Translations under genes and position numbers: made by a program
Assembly (NCBI GenBank): GCA_002425935.1
Contig: DINE01000012.1
Span: 24,975-88,974 of the forward strand
Reading direction: 5' to 3'
Length of the DNA stretch: 64,000 nt
Source: Bacteroidales bacterium UBA5548
GTDB taxonomy: Bacteria > Bacteroidota > Bacteroidia > Bacteroidales > UBA932
The notes under the pieces: model-generated
Seen by the model: only the letters and a program-made list of their open reading frames with translations
What the model was told of the DNA's origin: nothing
The model's database searches: none
Part shown: positions 18,628 to 27,834 of the stretch, piece after piece
Layout: each line of letters begins with the position of its first letter
Numbering within the stretch: position 1 is the stretch's first letter

Positions 18628-20253
18628 ATGAGAAAGACCGTATCTATTATTTTACTTTCATTTTTTGCAGTAATATTACCGCAAACAGCTAACTCCCAGA
18701 TCTTTTCAAAAAAACCTTCGAGGAATGCACTTATTGCGGAAATTGAAAAGATGAAGAGAACAATAGACTCTCTTAAACAGGAACTGGAATTCAGCTCTAT
18801 ACCGCTGATAGACACAGTAAACTCTTCAGACTCTATAAATCCGGGCGGACTGAGCTTTTTTGACAGCGAAGATTTCATTGAGCCTCAGGTCTCAACCGAT
18901 AGCCTGCTTAGCCTCTGGTATGTTCAGAGAAATATGAAAATTGACGAGAACTCAATAATTAACCTTGAAGACGAAGTTCTGACATCTGATACTCCGGATT
19001 CTGTTTACATTGCAAGGTTAAAAGCACTTAACTCTTTTATTCCTCTGCCATACAATAACATTGTAAAGAACCACATTATCTTCTACACCCAAAGGATTCC
19101 TAACAAAATTGATGTAATTCTGGGGCTCTCGAATTTTTATCTTCCTCAGTTTGAAGAGATTTTCGATCAGTACAATCTCCCGAAAGAGCTTAAAATCATG
19201 GCAGTGATTGAGTCTGCACTAAACCCGACCGCTGTCTCAAGAGCCAATGCAAAGGGTATGTGGCAGTTTATGTACAGAACAGCACTTCAGTATAATCTCA
19301 GAATTGACTCTTATGTCGATGAGAGGCTTGACCCTATTGCTTCGGGACATGCTGCAGCTAAATACCTCAGGGACTCCTACACAATTTTCGGGGACTGGCT
19401 CCTTGCAATTGCTTCGTATAACTGTGGGCCGGGCAATGTTAACAAGGCAATCAGAAGAGCAGGCGGTTCAAGGGATTTCTGGACAATCTATCCATACCTT
19501 CCGAGAGAGACCAGAGGTTATGTTCCATCATTTGTTGCGGCAATGTACACTCTCAATTACTATAAAGACCACAGAATCTCACCAAGACAAGTAACTATGG
19601 CGGCTCATCTTGATACTTTTAAAATAACAAGACCATTACACTTTGGGCAGATTTCTGAGTTGATAGGAATTCCAAAAGAGGAACTTAAAGATTATAATCC
19701 GCAGTATATAAACGAGATTATTCCCGGAAACGAAAAGGGTAATATTTTAAAATTGCCTTATAATTACACGAATGCCTTTGTAGATAATCAAAATGTGATT
19801 TATGGTTACAAAGACAGTATCTTCTTCAACCCTATTGTATATAACAACGCAAGAAATGCAGCAGCAACCTCTTCGTCTCAGAGAAGCTCTGTTACTCACA
19901 CTGTTAGATCGGGAGAAACGCTTAGTCATATTGCAAACAGATACAGAGTAAGAGTCTCTGATATACAGGCATGGAACAATGTCAGGTCAGTAATCAGGGT
20001 TGGCCAGAGACTCACAATTTACACCTCAAACCCTCCGGCACAGGCAAGCAGGACCTCAACTCAGGCCTCTGCTGCTCCAAGAACAACAAGTTCGGGTGGC
20101 TATGTTATGTATACAATTCAAAAAGGCGATACTCTGTGGGAGATATCAAGAAAGTTTGAAGGTGTAAGTCTTAATGACATTATGAAATTAAACGGCTTTA
20201 CAAAAAATTCCAAAATTATGCCGGGCAAAAGAATAAGAATCAAACCTATATAA
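18628..20253 (+). CDS. mltD: MltD-like lytic transglycosylase with two LysM domains
   Basis: This 541-residue protein carries a signal peptide (residues 1-23) and a central SLT-type transglycosylase domain. Catalytic Glu195 lies in MAVIESALNP, followed by SRANAKGMWQFM and ASYNCGPGNVNKA. Two LysM peptidoglycan-binding repeats lie near residues 425-470 and 495-541, each beginning with a T-x-x-x-G-(E/D)-T-L sequence and separated by a Ser/Thr/Ala-rich linker. It would cleave glycan strands in the periplasm. It closes the parA-parB-DUF5683 operon, linking wall remodelling to partition genes by position only. Confidence 0.9.
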   Translation: MRKTVSIILLSFFAVILPQTANSQIFSKKPSRNALIAEIEKMKRTIDSLKQELEFSSIPLIDTVNSSDSINPGGLSFFDSEDFIEPQVSTDSLLSLWYVQRNMKIDENSIINLEDEVLTSDTPDSVYIARLKALNSFIPLPYNNIVKNHIIFYTQRIPNKIDVILGLSNFYLPQFEEIFDQYNLPKELKIMAVIESALNPTAVSRANAKGMWQFMYRTALQYNLRIDSYVDERLDPIASGHAAAKYLRDSYTIFGDWLLAIASYNCGPGNVNKAIRRAGGSRDFWTIYPYLPRETRGYVPSFVAAMYTLNYYKDHRISPRQVTMAAHLDTFKITRPLHFGQISELIGIPKEELKDYNPQYINEIIPGNEKGNILKLPYNYTNAFVDNQNVIYGYKDSIFFNPIVYNNARNAAATSSSQRSSVTHTVRSGETLSHIANRYRVRVSDIQAWNNVRSVIRVGQRLTIYTSNPPAQASRTSTQASAAPRTTSSGGYVMYTIQKGDTLWEISRKFEGVSLNDIMKLNGFTKNSKIMPGKRIRIKPI

Positions 20254-20258
20254 TAGTT

Positions 20259-22205
20259 TCAGAATCTGATTCTAAGCTGGATTTTAACATCGCTTCTGGA
20301 GGGGCCTTGAATCATTTCAAGCCCCTCCCCTGTTTTCTCCCTGTCTGACCATATTGTGGATGAGTATCTGAACCAGATTTCGGCAAAACGGTTTACTGTC
20401 GCTTTGACATTTAGATAATATCTTATACCCTTTCCGTAGAGGGCAGTGGTCCTGAACTGATAAAGCATCTCTCTTTCATAACTGTAAATTCTGTTTTTCC
20501 AGTCCTGAACATCAAACCATGCAACCCTTGAAGAGAGAGAAACAGCGTCGGAGAATAATTTTAACACAAACTCCTGATGAAGATGAAACCCGTAAACAAG
20601 AGTGTTGCCGGTTTTTGAAACTGAGATATCTCCTCTTGTATGTGACAAAAGGCGATCTGAGGTTCCAATTTTTATATCTGTTCGCAAATAGCTCCTCTCT
20701 TGCTGAACAGAGCCTCTCATAGTAAACTTATAATTTTTATACGGGTCCGCTTCAACCATTGCCGAAAATGTTTTCGAATTATCAAAAACTTTCGATAAAA
20801 GGTAAATCTTTAGTTTTGAAGAAATTGTCTGCCTTGCCGAAATTCGAAATCCCGATACTCCACCGGAGGCTGCTTTAATAACAGAGTGTCTTGAGAGGTA
20901 ATCCTCCTGAGAAAATTCGTAAACTGCAGAGAGCTCTCCTCTATCTGAATATCGTATTAGCACTCCGCAAACAGAGGCAAACGAGCGTGAAATATCTGCT
21001 GCCACCTCTCCGAAAAATATGGATTTGCCAAAAATATATCTGAAGTCTGCTCCAAAATTTGCATTGAACCTCCCGTATGCTGCTGCCCTTTTCAAAAGGG
21101 TTGTATCTCTGCCTGTGTAGAGGAGGGAGTTGTTATCTGCAGATATTGTAGTACCAATTTTTAGCCTTCTCCCCGAATAGCCAATATTGAGTGCTGCAAT
21201 ATCACTCCCCAAAGTTCGTTTACGACTTAGAGTTGTGGGTGTGTTATGAAGCCCCGTTTTTAAAAGCGAAGTGTAGCCCCCATCGGCAATTCTTGCGTCG
21301 TAGGCTCTTGACGAAAAAAGAACTGTTGCAGTTACTCTCCCCGATTCAAATGTAGCTGCAATCCCCTTTAATGCAAGATTTTCATCCGATCCGCTGTATG
21401 GTGTAACCCCCTGCTCGCCCCTCTGATTTGCGGATGGTTCCCATGATGAGTCAATATTGAATCCGTTCCATAGGATAAGCCCCTGACCAAATCTGGCAAC
21501 ATAGGAGCCAGCAACTATCCTCTCTGCAGTTACTCTTTTTGAAATTGGTAATCTGTTAAGAGTTGCGCTCCACGCGAAATAGTCCGCCCCTCTCTCTCCC
21601 GGGTCTTTTTCAAGAGTTATAATTGACTGAGCCTTATCACCAAATCCAACTGATGTTCTGCCATACATATGGAGCGGATTACCTAGGTATCTTATATCGG
21701 GATTTTTAAGATACTCCTCTTTTGATATAGGCATATAGCCTGCCCTTTTCTGAAGAACAAGTGATGACCGCAGAAGTGTTTCCGACTCTAAAGGAAGATA
21801 TCTTCCCGCTCTTTTCAGTCCACCCTCAAATATTAAAAATGGTTGCAGAAGCAGCAGCTTTTCGGGATCAACTCCCGGTATAAGCGCAAACTCTGTAAAT
21901 GAGAGAATATTCCCTGTCTGCGAAATGTAATCAAGGATTGAGTTTATCTCAAATGGTGAAAATATTTTTAGTCTCTCCAGATCTGACTCCCGTACTCTGT
22001 TAATATTTAACGGAGACATCTCCAGCCTTGAGTATAAAAGAGATAGCTCCTCGATAAAATCAGGGTCTGATTCAGAATCTGACTCCTTTATCTCGATAAT
22101 CTTCTCAATTACAGCATCAATGCTGCTTTTTTTTACATCTCTGTTCTGGCAACAGAGAGCAGAGCCGCATAAATGCAGCACTGCACACAAAATCTCTCTC
22201 CTCAT
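20259..22205 (-). CDS. Exported helix-hairpin-helix protein with beta-rich C-terminal region
   Basis: The 648-residue product begins with a weak signal sequence (residues 5-20). A region near residues 50-130 carries two helix-hairpin-helix-like units, LNINRVRESDLERLKIFSPFE and LSFTEFALIPGVDPEKL. The remaining roughly 500 residues are rich in alternating hydrophobic residues, Tyr and Ser, and end in a C-terminal aromatic (QLRIRF). That looks like an outer membrane beta-barrel. I recall proteins of this build in many Bacteroidota but no established function. It is convergent with mltD (5 bases) and lies 43 bases downstream of purE. Confidence 0.65.
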   Translation of the reverse strand: MRREILCAVLHLCGSALCCQNRDVKKSSIDAVIEKIIEIKESDSESDPDFIEELSLLYSRLEMSPLNINRVRESDLERLKIFSPFEINSILDYISQTGNILSFTEFALIPGVDPEKLLLLQPFLIFEGGLKRAGRYLPLESETLLRSSLVLQKRAGYMPISKEEYLKNPDIRYLGNPLHMYGRTSVGFGDKAQSIITLEKDPGERGADYFAWSATLNRLPISKRVTAERIVAGSYVARFGQGLILWNGFNIDSSWEPSANQRGEQGVTPYSGSDENLALKGIAATFESGRVTATVLFSSRAYDARIADGGYTSLLKTGLHNTPTTLSRKRTLGSDIAALNIGYSGRRLKIGTTISADNNSLLYTGRDTTLLKRAAAYGRFNANFGADFRYIFGKSIFFGEVAADISRSFASVCGVLIRYSDRGELSAVYEFSQEDYLSRHSVIKAASGGVSGFRISARQTISSKLKIYLLSKVFDNSKTFSAMVEADPYKNYKFTMRGSVQQERSYLRTDIKIGTSDRLLSHTRGDISVSKTGNTLVYGFHLHQEFVLKLFSDAVSLSSRVAWFDVQDWKNRIYSYEREMLYQFRTTALYGKGIRYYLNVKATVNRFAEIWFRYSSTIWSDREKTGEGLEMIQGPSRSDVKIQLRIRF

Positions 22206-22248
22206 ATCTCCCCCTCATTTTAAAAAATTTTCAGTAAAAAAGTGAAAA

Positions 22249-22761
22249 TCAGTTCACTTTAAACGGATACTTAACCTCTTCCAGCTCTTTGTTTGCCTTT
22301 TTGATTTTTGAAGCAAGATCCTCTTTAAACTTAACCATCTTCTCCATAAGAAGTGGGTCTGACGTTGCAAGTATCTGGAAAGCCAGAATCCCTGCATTTC
22401 TTGAGTTGTCAAGAGCAACGGTTGCAACAGGAATCCCTGCAGGCATCTGAAGAATCGAGAGTACAGAATCCCAGCCGTCCATCGAGATTGTTGAGTTAAC
22501 AGGTACCCCGATAACCGGCAGTGGTGTGAAGGCTGCAATAACACCAGGCAGGTGAGCAGCTCCCCCGGCTCCTGCAATAATCACCTTTACGCCTCTTTTA
22601 TGGGCTCCTTTGGCAAATTCGGCAACCTGCTCAGGCACTCTGTGCGCAGATAGTGCGTTAATTTCAAACGGAATCTCCATCTCGTTTAAAAATTCGGCTG
22701 CTTGTTTCATAACCGGCAGATCTGATGTGCTGCCCATAATAATACTTACTAACGGATTCAT
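22249..22761 (-). CDS. purE: N5-carboxyaminoimidazole ribonucleotide mutase
   Basis: This 170-residue class I PurE rearranges N5-CAIR to CAIR in purine synthesis. Family segments are IIMGSTSDLP near the N-terminus, the ALSAHRVPE loop, and AGAGGAAHLPGVIAAFT, all containing active-site residues. It diverges from hpt, another purine gene, with a 67-base shared promoter region. A strong promoter match lies at 22788-22818. Confidence 0.95.
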   Translation of the reverse strand: MNPLVSIIMGSTSDLPVMKQAAEFLNEMEIPFEINALSAHRVPEQVAEFAKGAHKRGVKVIIAGAGGAAHLPGVIAAFTPLPVIGVPVNSTISMDGWDSVLSILQMPAGIPVATVALDNSRNAGILAFQILATSDPLLMEKMVKFKEDLASKIKKANKELEEVKYPFKVN

Positions 22762-22787
22762 TGCTTATTACAAAAATTGGTTTGGGA

Positions 22788-22818
22788 CAAAAATAATCAT
22801 TAATTTCGCGGTCACAAA
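22788..22818 (-). promoter_or_regulatory. Promoter for purE
   Basis: On the minus strand a TTTG (22818-22815) is followed after exactly 19 bases by TATTTTTG (22795-22788). This is a full match to the Bacteroidota -33/-7 pattern. It lies 26 bases before the purE start. Confidence 0.6.
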
Positions 22819-22828
22819 CAATTTGAGT

Positions 22829-23365
22829 ATGGAGCGCATCAAACTGCATGATAAAGAGTTCAAAATTTTCATCCCCGGTGAAAAAATTCTTAACAGTATA
22901 GGCGAAGTGGCTGCAAAGCTGAATCATGATTATAAAAATTGCGAGACTCCGCTCTTTTTGTCGGTTCTCAACGGATCTTTTATGTTTACATCAGATTTGA
23001 TTAAACTAATTGATTTTCAATGTGAAATCTCTTTCATAAAGCTCTCTTCATACAGTGGCACGGAGTCTACCGGAGAGATAAAAGAGATTATGGGACTCAA
23101 CACTCCTGTTAAAGGAAGAAGTGTTATTGTCATTGAGGACATTGTTGATACCGGAGCAACAATTGAAGAGCTGCACAAACTGCTGAGTGATGCAGGTGCC
23201 GCAGATATTAAGATTTGCACGCTTCTGCTTAAGCCTGAGGCATACGATAAAGGTATTAAGATCGATTATGTGGCGATGGAGATTCCTAACGATTTTATCG
23301 TTGGCTACGGGTTGGATTATAACGAACTGGGCAGGCAGTACAAGGACATTTATGTCCTGGATTAA
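22829..23365 (+). CDS. hpt: Hypoxanthine phosphoribosyltransferase
   Basis: This 178-residue salvage enzyme joins hypoxanthine or guanine to PRPP. The PRPP loop VIVIEDIVDTGATIEEL is clear, as is the FIVGYGLDYNELGR segment close to the C-terminus. The open frame continues upstream to 22610, antisense to purE. The ATG at 22829 gives the normal start (MERIKLHDKEF), so the extension is discarded. The adk gene follows 12 bases later. Confidence 0.94.
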   Translation: MERIKLHDKEFKIFIPGEKILNSIGEVAAKLNHDYKNCETPLFLSVLNGSFMFTSDLIKLIDFQCEISFIKLSSYSGTESTGEIKEIMGLNTPVKGRSVIVIEDIVDTGATIEELHKLLSDAGAADIKICTLLLKPEAYDKGIKIDYVAMEIPNDFIVGYGLDYNELGRQYKDIYVLD

Positions 23366-23377
23366 CTATTTTCAAGA

Positions 23378-23956
23378 ATGAAATATTTTATAATTTTTGG
23401 TCCTCCGGGTGCCGGTAAGGGCACACAATCGTCGCTTTTAATCGAGAGGTACAGCCTTAGGCATGTATCTACCGGCCAGTTGCTAAGAGAGGAGATTGCC
23501 AAGGGAACCGAGGTTGGGAGAGTTGCTAAAGAGTTAATTGATCAAGGCAAGTTTGTTGATGATAACATAGTGCTGGATATCATTGATAATCAGATTTGTA
23601 ATTATGACTCTTCGATAAAGGGGTTCATCTTTGACGGATTTCCAAGAACAATTACTCAGGCAGAGGCTCTTGACAAAATGCTTCTCAAATTCAACAAAAC
23701 CGGTGTTACTGCTGTTTTATCACTCGAGGTTGACGATAATGTGATTGTTGAGAGAATCCGTAAAAGGGCCGAAATCGAGGGTAGGAAAGATGACTCATCA
23801 ATTGAGACAATAGTCAACAGGATTAAGACCTATCATGCCAAAACCGAACCTCTTATCTCATATTATAAAGAGAGAGGGAGGTATCATCGTATTCAGGGAG
23901 ATCTGCCTGTTGATGAAATATTTAATAATATCTGCTCAATAATTGAGAGTTTATAA
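23378..23956 (+). CDS. adk: Adenylate kinase
   Basis: This 192-residue kinase interconverts AMP, ATP and ADP. The P-loop FGPPGAGKGTQS, the HVSTGQLLREE AMP-site segment and FDGFPRTITQAEAL are diagnostic. The LID region is the short, zinc-free type. It sits in a tight plus-strand run hpt-adk-obg with gaps of 12 and 9 bases. Confidence 0.95.
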   Translation: MKYFIIFGPPGAGKGTQSSLLIERYSLRHVSTGQLLREEIAKGTEVGRVAKELIDQGKFVDDNIVLDIIDNQICNYDSSIKGFIFDGFPRTITQAEALDKMLLKFNKTGVTAVLSLEVDDNVIVERIRKRAEIEGRKDDSSIETIVNRIKTYHAKTEPLISYYKERGRYHRIQGDLPVDEIFNNICSIIESL

Positions 23957-23965
23957 AAATTTATA

Positions 23966-24961
23966 ATGAGTGCCAATTCAAATTTTGTCGATTATGTAAG
24001 AATCTTCTGTGCTTCCGGTAACGGTGGCAAAGGTTCTGTGCATCTAAGACGCGAAAAATTCATCCCTAAAGGTGGTCCTGACGGGGGAGACGGTGGCAGA
24101 GGAGGTCATGTGATACTTAGAGGAAACTCTCAGTTCTGGACACTTATTCACCTGAAATACAGGAAGCATATCCGTGCTGAGCATGGTGAGGGGGGGAGCG
24201 GCGCTTTGAGACATGGTGCTGACGGTGGAGATATATACCTGGACGTTCCTCTGGGAACGGTTGTTAAGGTTGCAGAGACAGGAGAGGTACTATTTGAAAT
24301 TACAGAACATGGCGAGGAGAAGATCCTTGTTAAAGGGGGCAGAGGAGGAATGGGTAACGCCTTTTTTAAAACCTCAACTAATCAGACTCCAAGATATGCT
24401 CAGCCCGGAGAGGAGGGTCAGGAGAACTGGTTCATTTTTGAACTGAAAATACTTGCCGATGTAGGCCTTGTAGGCTTTCCAAATGCAGGAAAATCTACTC
24501 TTCTTTCAAAACTATCGGCAGCGAAACCCAAAATTGCCGACTACCCTTTTACTACTCTCGAACCGAATTTGGGTATAGTTGAGTGCAGAGATCACAAATC
24601 GTTTGTGATGGCAGATATTCCCGGAATTATTGAGGGTGCTCACGAGGGAAGAGGATTGGGGCTCAGGTTTCTCAGACACATTGAGAGAAACTCCATGCTA
24701 CTTTTCATGATACCTGCCGATGCAAAGGATATAGCCGCAGAATATAAGGTGTTGCTAAGGGAGCTTAAAATGTATAACCCTGAATTGCTCGACAAAGAGA
24801 GAGTTTTGGCAATTACAAAATCAGATTTGCTTGACGAAGAGCTTGAAAAGATGATAAAAAAGGGGCTGCCAAAAAAGATTCCTCATCTATTCATATCATC
24901 TTATACCGGGAAAAACCTCGTTCAACTCAGAGATCTGCTCTGGGATAAACTAAACAGTTAA
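23966..24961 (+). CDS. obg: GTPase Obg
   Basis: This 331-residue protein has the glycine-rich Obg fold (residues about 5-160, with repeated GGxGG motifs) and a GTPase domain with P-loop [11 protein letters not shown]. The [13 protein letters not shown] switch, [16 protein letters not shown] and TKSDLL follow. It lacks the C-terminal OCT domain found in some Firmicutes and is therefore compact. It acts in late 50S assembly and stress signalling. With engB and der, this window carries three ribosome-associated GTPases. Confidence 0.95.
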   Translation: MSANSNFVDYVRIFCASGNGGKGSVHLRREKFIPKGGPDGGDGGRGGHVILRGNSQFWTLIHLKYRKHIRAEHGEGGSGALRHGADGGDIYLDVPLGTVVKVAETGEVLFEITEHGEEKILVKGGRGGMGNAFFKTSTNQTPRYAQPGEEGQENWFIFELKILADVGLVGFPNAGKSTLLSKLSAAKPKIADYPFTTLEPNLGIVECRDHKSFVMADIPGIIEGAHEGRGLGLRFLRHIERNSMLLFMIPADAKDIAAEYKVLLRELKMYNPELLDKERVLAITKSDLLDEELEKMIKKGLPKKIPHLFISSYTGKNLVQLRDLLWDKLNS

Positions 24962-24972
24962 GGGTTTAAGCT

Positions 24973-25557
24973 ATGGCAGAACTTTTATCAGATCTTGATA
25001 CCCGGCTGCTGCTGCTGATTAACGGTTTTCACTCACCTTTCTGGGATAAGGTAATGTTGCTCTTTACAGCAAGATTACCGTGGATTCCGCTCTACGCACT
25101 AATTCTTGGATATATAATTCACCGTTTTGCCCTTAAAGAGGGCAAAGGGTGGTATACTCTGTCAATTATTGCGGCAATCATTGCAACTTTTGCGCTTACA
25201 GATATTGGAAGCTCATTCATAAAAGATCTGACGCAAAGACTCAGGCCGGGTCACGATCCCCGGCTCGAAAATATAGTAAGATTACTTGACGGAAAAGGGG
25301 GAATGTACGGTTTTGTCTCAAGCCACGCTGCAAACGTCTTTGGTCTTGCTACAATTACATCACTTATTTTTCGCAGACGGGCTTATAGCATTTCAATTTT
25401 TCTTTGGGCTGCAACCGTTTCATACAGCAGAGTTTATGTAGGGCGGCACTATCCCGGAGATGTTATATTTGGTGCACTTCTGGGTATTTTAATCGCACTT
25501 CTTTTTTACCGTTTGCTTAAAATTAAATATCTTCAAAGAAAAAAAGGCAAACGATAA
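24973..25557 (+). CDS. PAP2-family membrane phosphatase
   Basis: This 194-residue protein has about five membrane segments and the three-part PAP2 phosphatase signature. The parts are K-D-L-T-Q-R-L-R-P near residue 80, SSHAANVF near 115, and SRVYVGRHYPGDV near 155. Such enzymes remove phosphate from lipid substrates such as undecaprenyl pyrophosphate or phosphatidate at the membrane. The substrate here is not evident. It begins 11 bases after obg and ends one base before lplA. Confidence 0.85.
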   Translation: MAELLSDLDTRLLLLINGFHSPFWDKVMLLFTARLPWIPLYALILGYIIHRFALKEGKGWYTLSIIAAIIATFALTDIGSSFIKDLTQRLRPGHDPRLENIVRLLDGKGGMYGFVSSHAANVFGLATITSLIFRRRAYSISIFLWAATVSYSRVYVGRHYPGDVIFGALLGILIALLFYRLLKIKYLQRKKGKR

Positions 25558-25558
25558 T

Positions 25559-26548
25559 ATGATTTACATTATTGACCACTCAACAGATCCGCAGTGGAAC
25601 CTGGCCACAGAGGAGTATCTTTTCAAAAAATTTGACAAACCTGTCTTCAGACTGTGGCGCAACGATGCCTCAATAATTGTGGGTCTGCATCAGAATGCCT
25701 ATGCCGAAATCAACATAGATTATGTAAGAGAGAACAGAATTCCTGTTGTAAGAAGGTTATCCGGTGGTGGTGCGGTATTTCATGATCTTGGAAATGTAAA
25801 TTTCACCTTTATCGACAACAGAAACCCATCGGAAGATACTGCAACCATGTTTGCAAGGTTTACCAAGCCAATTCTGGATGCCATGGCTGAGCTTGGCATA
25901 CAGGCGTCGCTTGAGGGCAGAAACGACCTTGTCATTGATGGTAAAAAATTTTCCGGCAATGCTGTCGCGGTATATAAAAACAGAATTTTACAACACGGAA
26001 CTCTTCTGTTTTCTGCCTCAATGAACAATCTCTCGCTTGCTCTTGCCAATCGCGAGATTAACTTTACCGGAAAGGCGGTTAAATCTAACAGGGCAAGGGT
26101 AACAAATATTTGCGAACACTTGCCAAAGCCCATGAGCGTAGAGGAGTTTATTGGTTTCATGGAGCGCTTTATCACAGAGAGAGGCGAGGGTAAATATACT
26201 CGTTATGACTACACCCCTGAAGATCTTGCTGCAATTGCCCGGCTAAAGCTGGAGAGGTATGGCAGAGACGAGTGGAATTTCGGATCGTCACCTGCTTATG
26301 GTTACTCTAAAGTGTGTCGTTTTCCGGCAGGTCTGCTGGAACTCTATATGGAGGTTGAAAAGGGTGTGATTAAGGATATTAAGTTCTATGGAAACTACTT
26401 CTTTTTAAAGGAGACCGGGGAGCTTGAGGAGCAACTTAAAGGTTGTGAGCATTTGAGAGAGAAGATAGAAGAGAGGATTCAAAAAATAAACCTCTCCGAT
26501 TATTTTCAGAATATAACCGGAGAGGAGTTTCTTAGTCTGTTTGATTAA
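25559..26548 (+). CDS. lplA: Lipoate-protein ligase A
   Basis: This 329-residue ligase attaches free lipoate to lipoyl domains of dehydrogenase complexes. The N-terminal part has NLATEEYLF, then VVRRLSGGGAVFHDLGNVNFTF, the lipoate/ATP-binding loop. A GRNDLVIDGKKFSGNA segment with the catalytic lysine follows, and the C-terminal accessory domain completes the protein. All are typical. It closes the hpt-adk-obg-PAP2-lplA run and converges on hpf. Confidence 0.92.
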   Translation: MIYIIDHSTDPQWNLATEEYLFKKFDKPVFRLWRNDASIIVGLHQNAYAEINIDYVRENRIPVVRRLSGGGAVFHDLGNVNFTFIDNRNPSEDTATMFARFTKPILDAMAELGIQASLEGRNDLVIDGKKFSGNAVAVYKNRILQHGTLLFSASMNNLSLALANREINFTGKAVKSNRARVTNICEHLPKPMSVEEFIGFMERFITERGEGKYTRYDYTPEDLAAIARLKLERYGRDEWNFGSSPAYGYSKVCRFPAGLLELYMEVEKGVIKDIKFYGNYFFLKETGELEEQLKGCEHLREKIEERIQKINLSDYFQNITGEEFLSLFD

Positions 26549-26554
26549 TATATC

Positions 26555-26848
26555 TTATTTGTCGCGTTTTTTCTCTTTTACCTTAACGAGCAGATCTTTA
26601 AGCACATCTATGCATTCGACTGTAGCATCCTCGAATTTTGCGGCATGCCTTTCAACTACCAGTTCGTTGCCCGGTATGAAAATCATCATCTTGACATTCT
26701 TGTTCTCGTAGTCCGGCAGAAGACTGAGTATCACCTCAACATTAAGAATTTCCTCATAAAACCTTGGAAGCTTCTGTAGCTTCTTTTCGATGAAGTCGAT
26801 CAGTTTGTTGTCTGCATCAAACTTGAGTGATTGAATTCTGATGTCCAT
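26555..26848 (-). CDS. hpf: Short ribosome hibernation promoting factor
   Basis: This 97-residue protein is the short HPF/RaiA type, which binds the ribosome's decoding site when growth slows. It shows the beta-alpha-beta-beta-beta-alpha pattern, beginning MDIRIQSLKFDADNKLIDFIEKKLQKL, with a basic C-terminus. It is the last gene of the rpsU-xerC-hpf operon, starting one base after the xerC stop codon. A strong Shine-Dalgarno sequence at 26854-26858 lies inside the last codons of xerC. Confidence 0.9.
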   Translation of the reverse strand: MDIRIQSLKFDADNKLIDFIEKKLQKLPRFYEEILNVEVILSLLPDYENKNVKMMIFIPGNELVVERHAAKFEDATVECIDVLKDLLVKVKEKKRDK

Positions 26849-26849
26849 A

Positions 26850-27752
26850 TTAACCTCCTTTTTTTGCTCTTGGGTGAGCGGTTAAAAAAACTTTTTTGAG
26901 CTGCTCGAATGAGTTGTGGGTATATACCTGCGTAGCCGCCAGCGATGAATGCCCCAGAACCTCTTTAATGCTGTTAAGATCTGCACCGTTATTAAGAAGA
27001 TGTGTTGCAAATGAGTGCCTGAGCATATGCGGGCTTTTTTTGCCGGTAAGGCCTTTGACTCCTCCGAGCTCTTTTCTTACTACTTTATTAACAAACGAAA
27101 GATACATTGGTTGCCCTGTATCGGTCAAAAAGAGAAAACCACCGGGATTATCTGTATAGTACTCCCTGAAAAGATTGAAATATATGTCAAGATCTTTTGC
27201 AAGTGACGGCGTTATGGGGACCTCTCTTGTTTTGTCACCCTTTCCTGTTACCCGGAAAAGAGCTCTTGACCTGTCCCAGTCTGCAATTTTAAGATTGGCA
27301 AGCTCTGCCCTCCTGATTCCTGTGCAGTATAGAACCTCTACAATTGTTCTGTCCCTAAGTGAAAAAAGGTCTTCTGAATCTACTTCTTGTCTGAAATACT
27401 CCTCTACCGAAGATTGTGTATAAAACTCAGGTAATTTTGAAGGCTCTTTCGGGCGGATAATCTTCTTAACCGGATTACTCTTTATAAAGCCTCTCTTCAC
27501 AAGATAGGAGCAGTAGCTGCTTATCGCAGACAATTTAAGATTCATCGTTCGTGCAGAGAGCCCTTTGTTGAGCCCTTCTGCCGTAAACCCTCTTACGGAG
27601 CTTACCGTAAGAAAATTCTCCTCGTCCTCTCCCTCGGCAGGTGCAATGTATTCATAAAGCTCATCGATACTTTCACCGTATATATCCAGTGTTCTGCGGG
27701 AGTATCTCTTCTGCACCCTCAAGTAATCTATAAATAACTCCTGTGGTCTCAT
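26850..27752 (-). CDS. xerC: Tyrosine recombinase, XerC/XerD type
   Basis: This 300-residue recombinase has an N-terminal SAM-like core-binding domain and a catalytic domain. The catalytic residues are visible: Arg in CTGIRRAEL, Lys in GKGDKTREV, His and Arg in HMLRHSFATHLL, His in LGHSS and the nucleophile Tyr in VYTHNS. It resolves chromosome dimers or acts on related sites. The ATG at 27752 gives MRPQELFIDYL, and a longer frame to 27806 crosses a terminator hairpin and is rejected. Its place between rpsU and hpf is, from memory, a conserved Bacteroidota arrangement. Confidence 0.88.
   Translation of the reverse strand: MRPQELFIDYLRVQKRYSRRTLDIYGESIDELYEYIAPAEGEDEENFLTVSSVRGFTAEGLNKGLSARTMNLKLSAISSYCSYLVKRGFIKSNPVKKIIRPKEPSKLPEFYTQSSVEEYFRQEVDSEDLFSLRDRTIVEVLYCTGIRRAELANLKIADWDRSRALFRVTGKGDKTREVPITPSLAKDLDIYFNLFREYYTDNPGGFLFLTDTGQPMYLSFVNKVVRKELGGVKGLTGKKSPHMLRHSFATHLLNNGADLNSIKEVLGHSSLAATQVYTHNSFEQLKKVFLTAHPRAKKGG
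26854..26858 (-). promoter_or_regulatory. Strong Shine-Dalgarno sequence for hpf
   Basis: The minus strand reads AAAGGAGGTTAATATG, with GGAGG 5 bases before the start. The same bases encode the terminal Gly-Gly of xerC. This is unusually strong for a Bacteroidota gene. Confidence 0.6.
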
Positions 27753-27770
27753 ATTCGCATCTAATTTAAT

Positions 27771-27808
27771 AAAAAAAAACGACATTCCTTGTTTTAGGAA
27801 TGTCATTT
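27771..27808 (-). terminator. Rho-independent terminator after rpsU
   Basis: A perfect 9-bp stem (27781-27789 paired with 27796-27804, 6-base loop) is followed on the minus strand by a run of Ts (complement of the A run 27771-27779). It should end or attenuate rpsU transcripts before xerC. A shorter T run also flanks it on the plus strand. Confidence 0.8.
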
Positions 27809-27834
27809 TTTAATGTTATATGATGCCTTTCGGA

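Noticed and set aside
22610..22828. N-terminal extension of hpt
   Set aside because: It runs antisense through purE, and the ATG at 22829 gives the family's normal start.
26850..27752. Tyrosine recombinase as a sign of an integrated element
   Set aside because: It sits in the conserved rpsU-xerC-hpf operon, has no flanking repeats or tRNA, and no phage or transfer genes are near.
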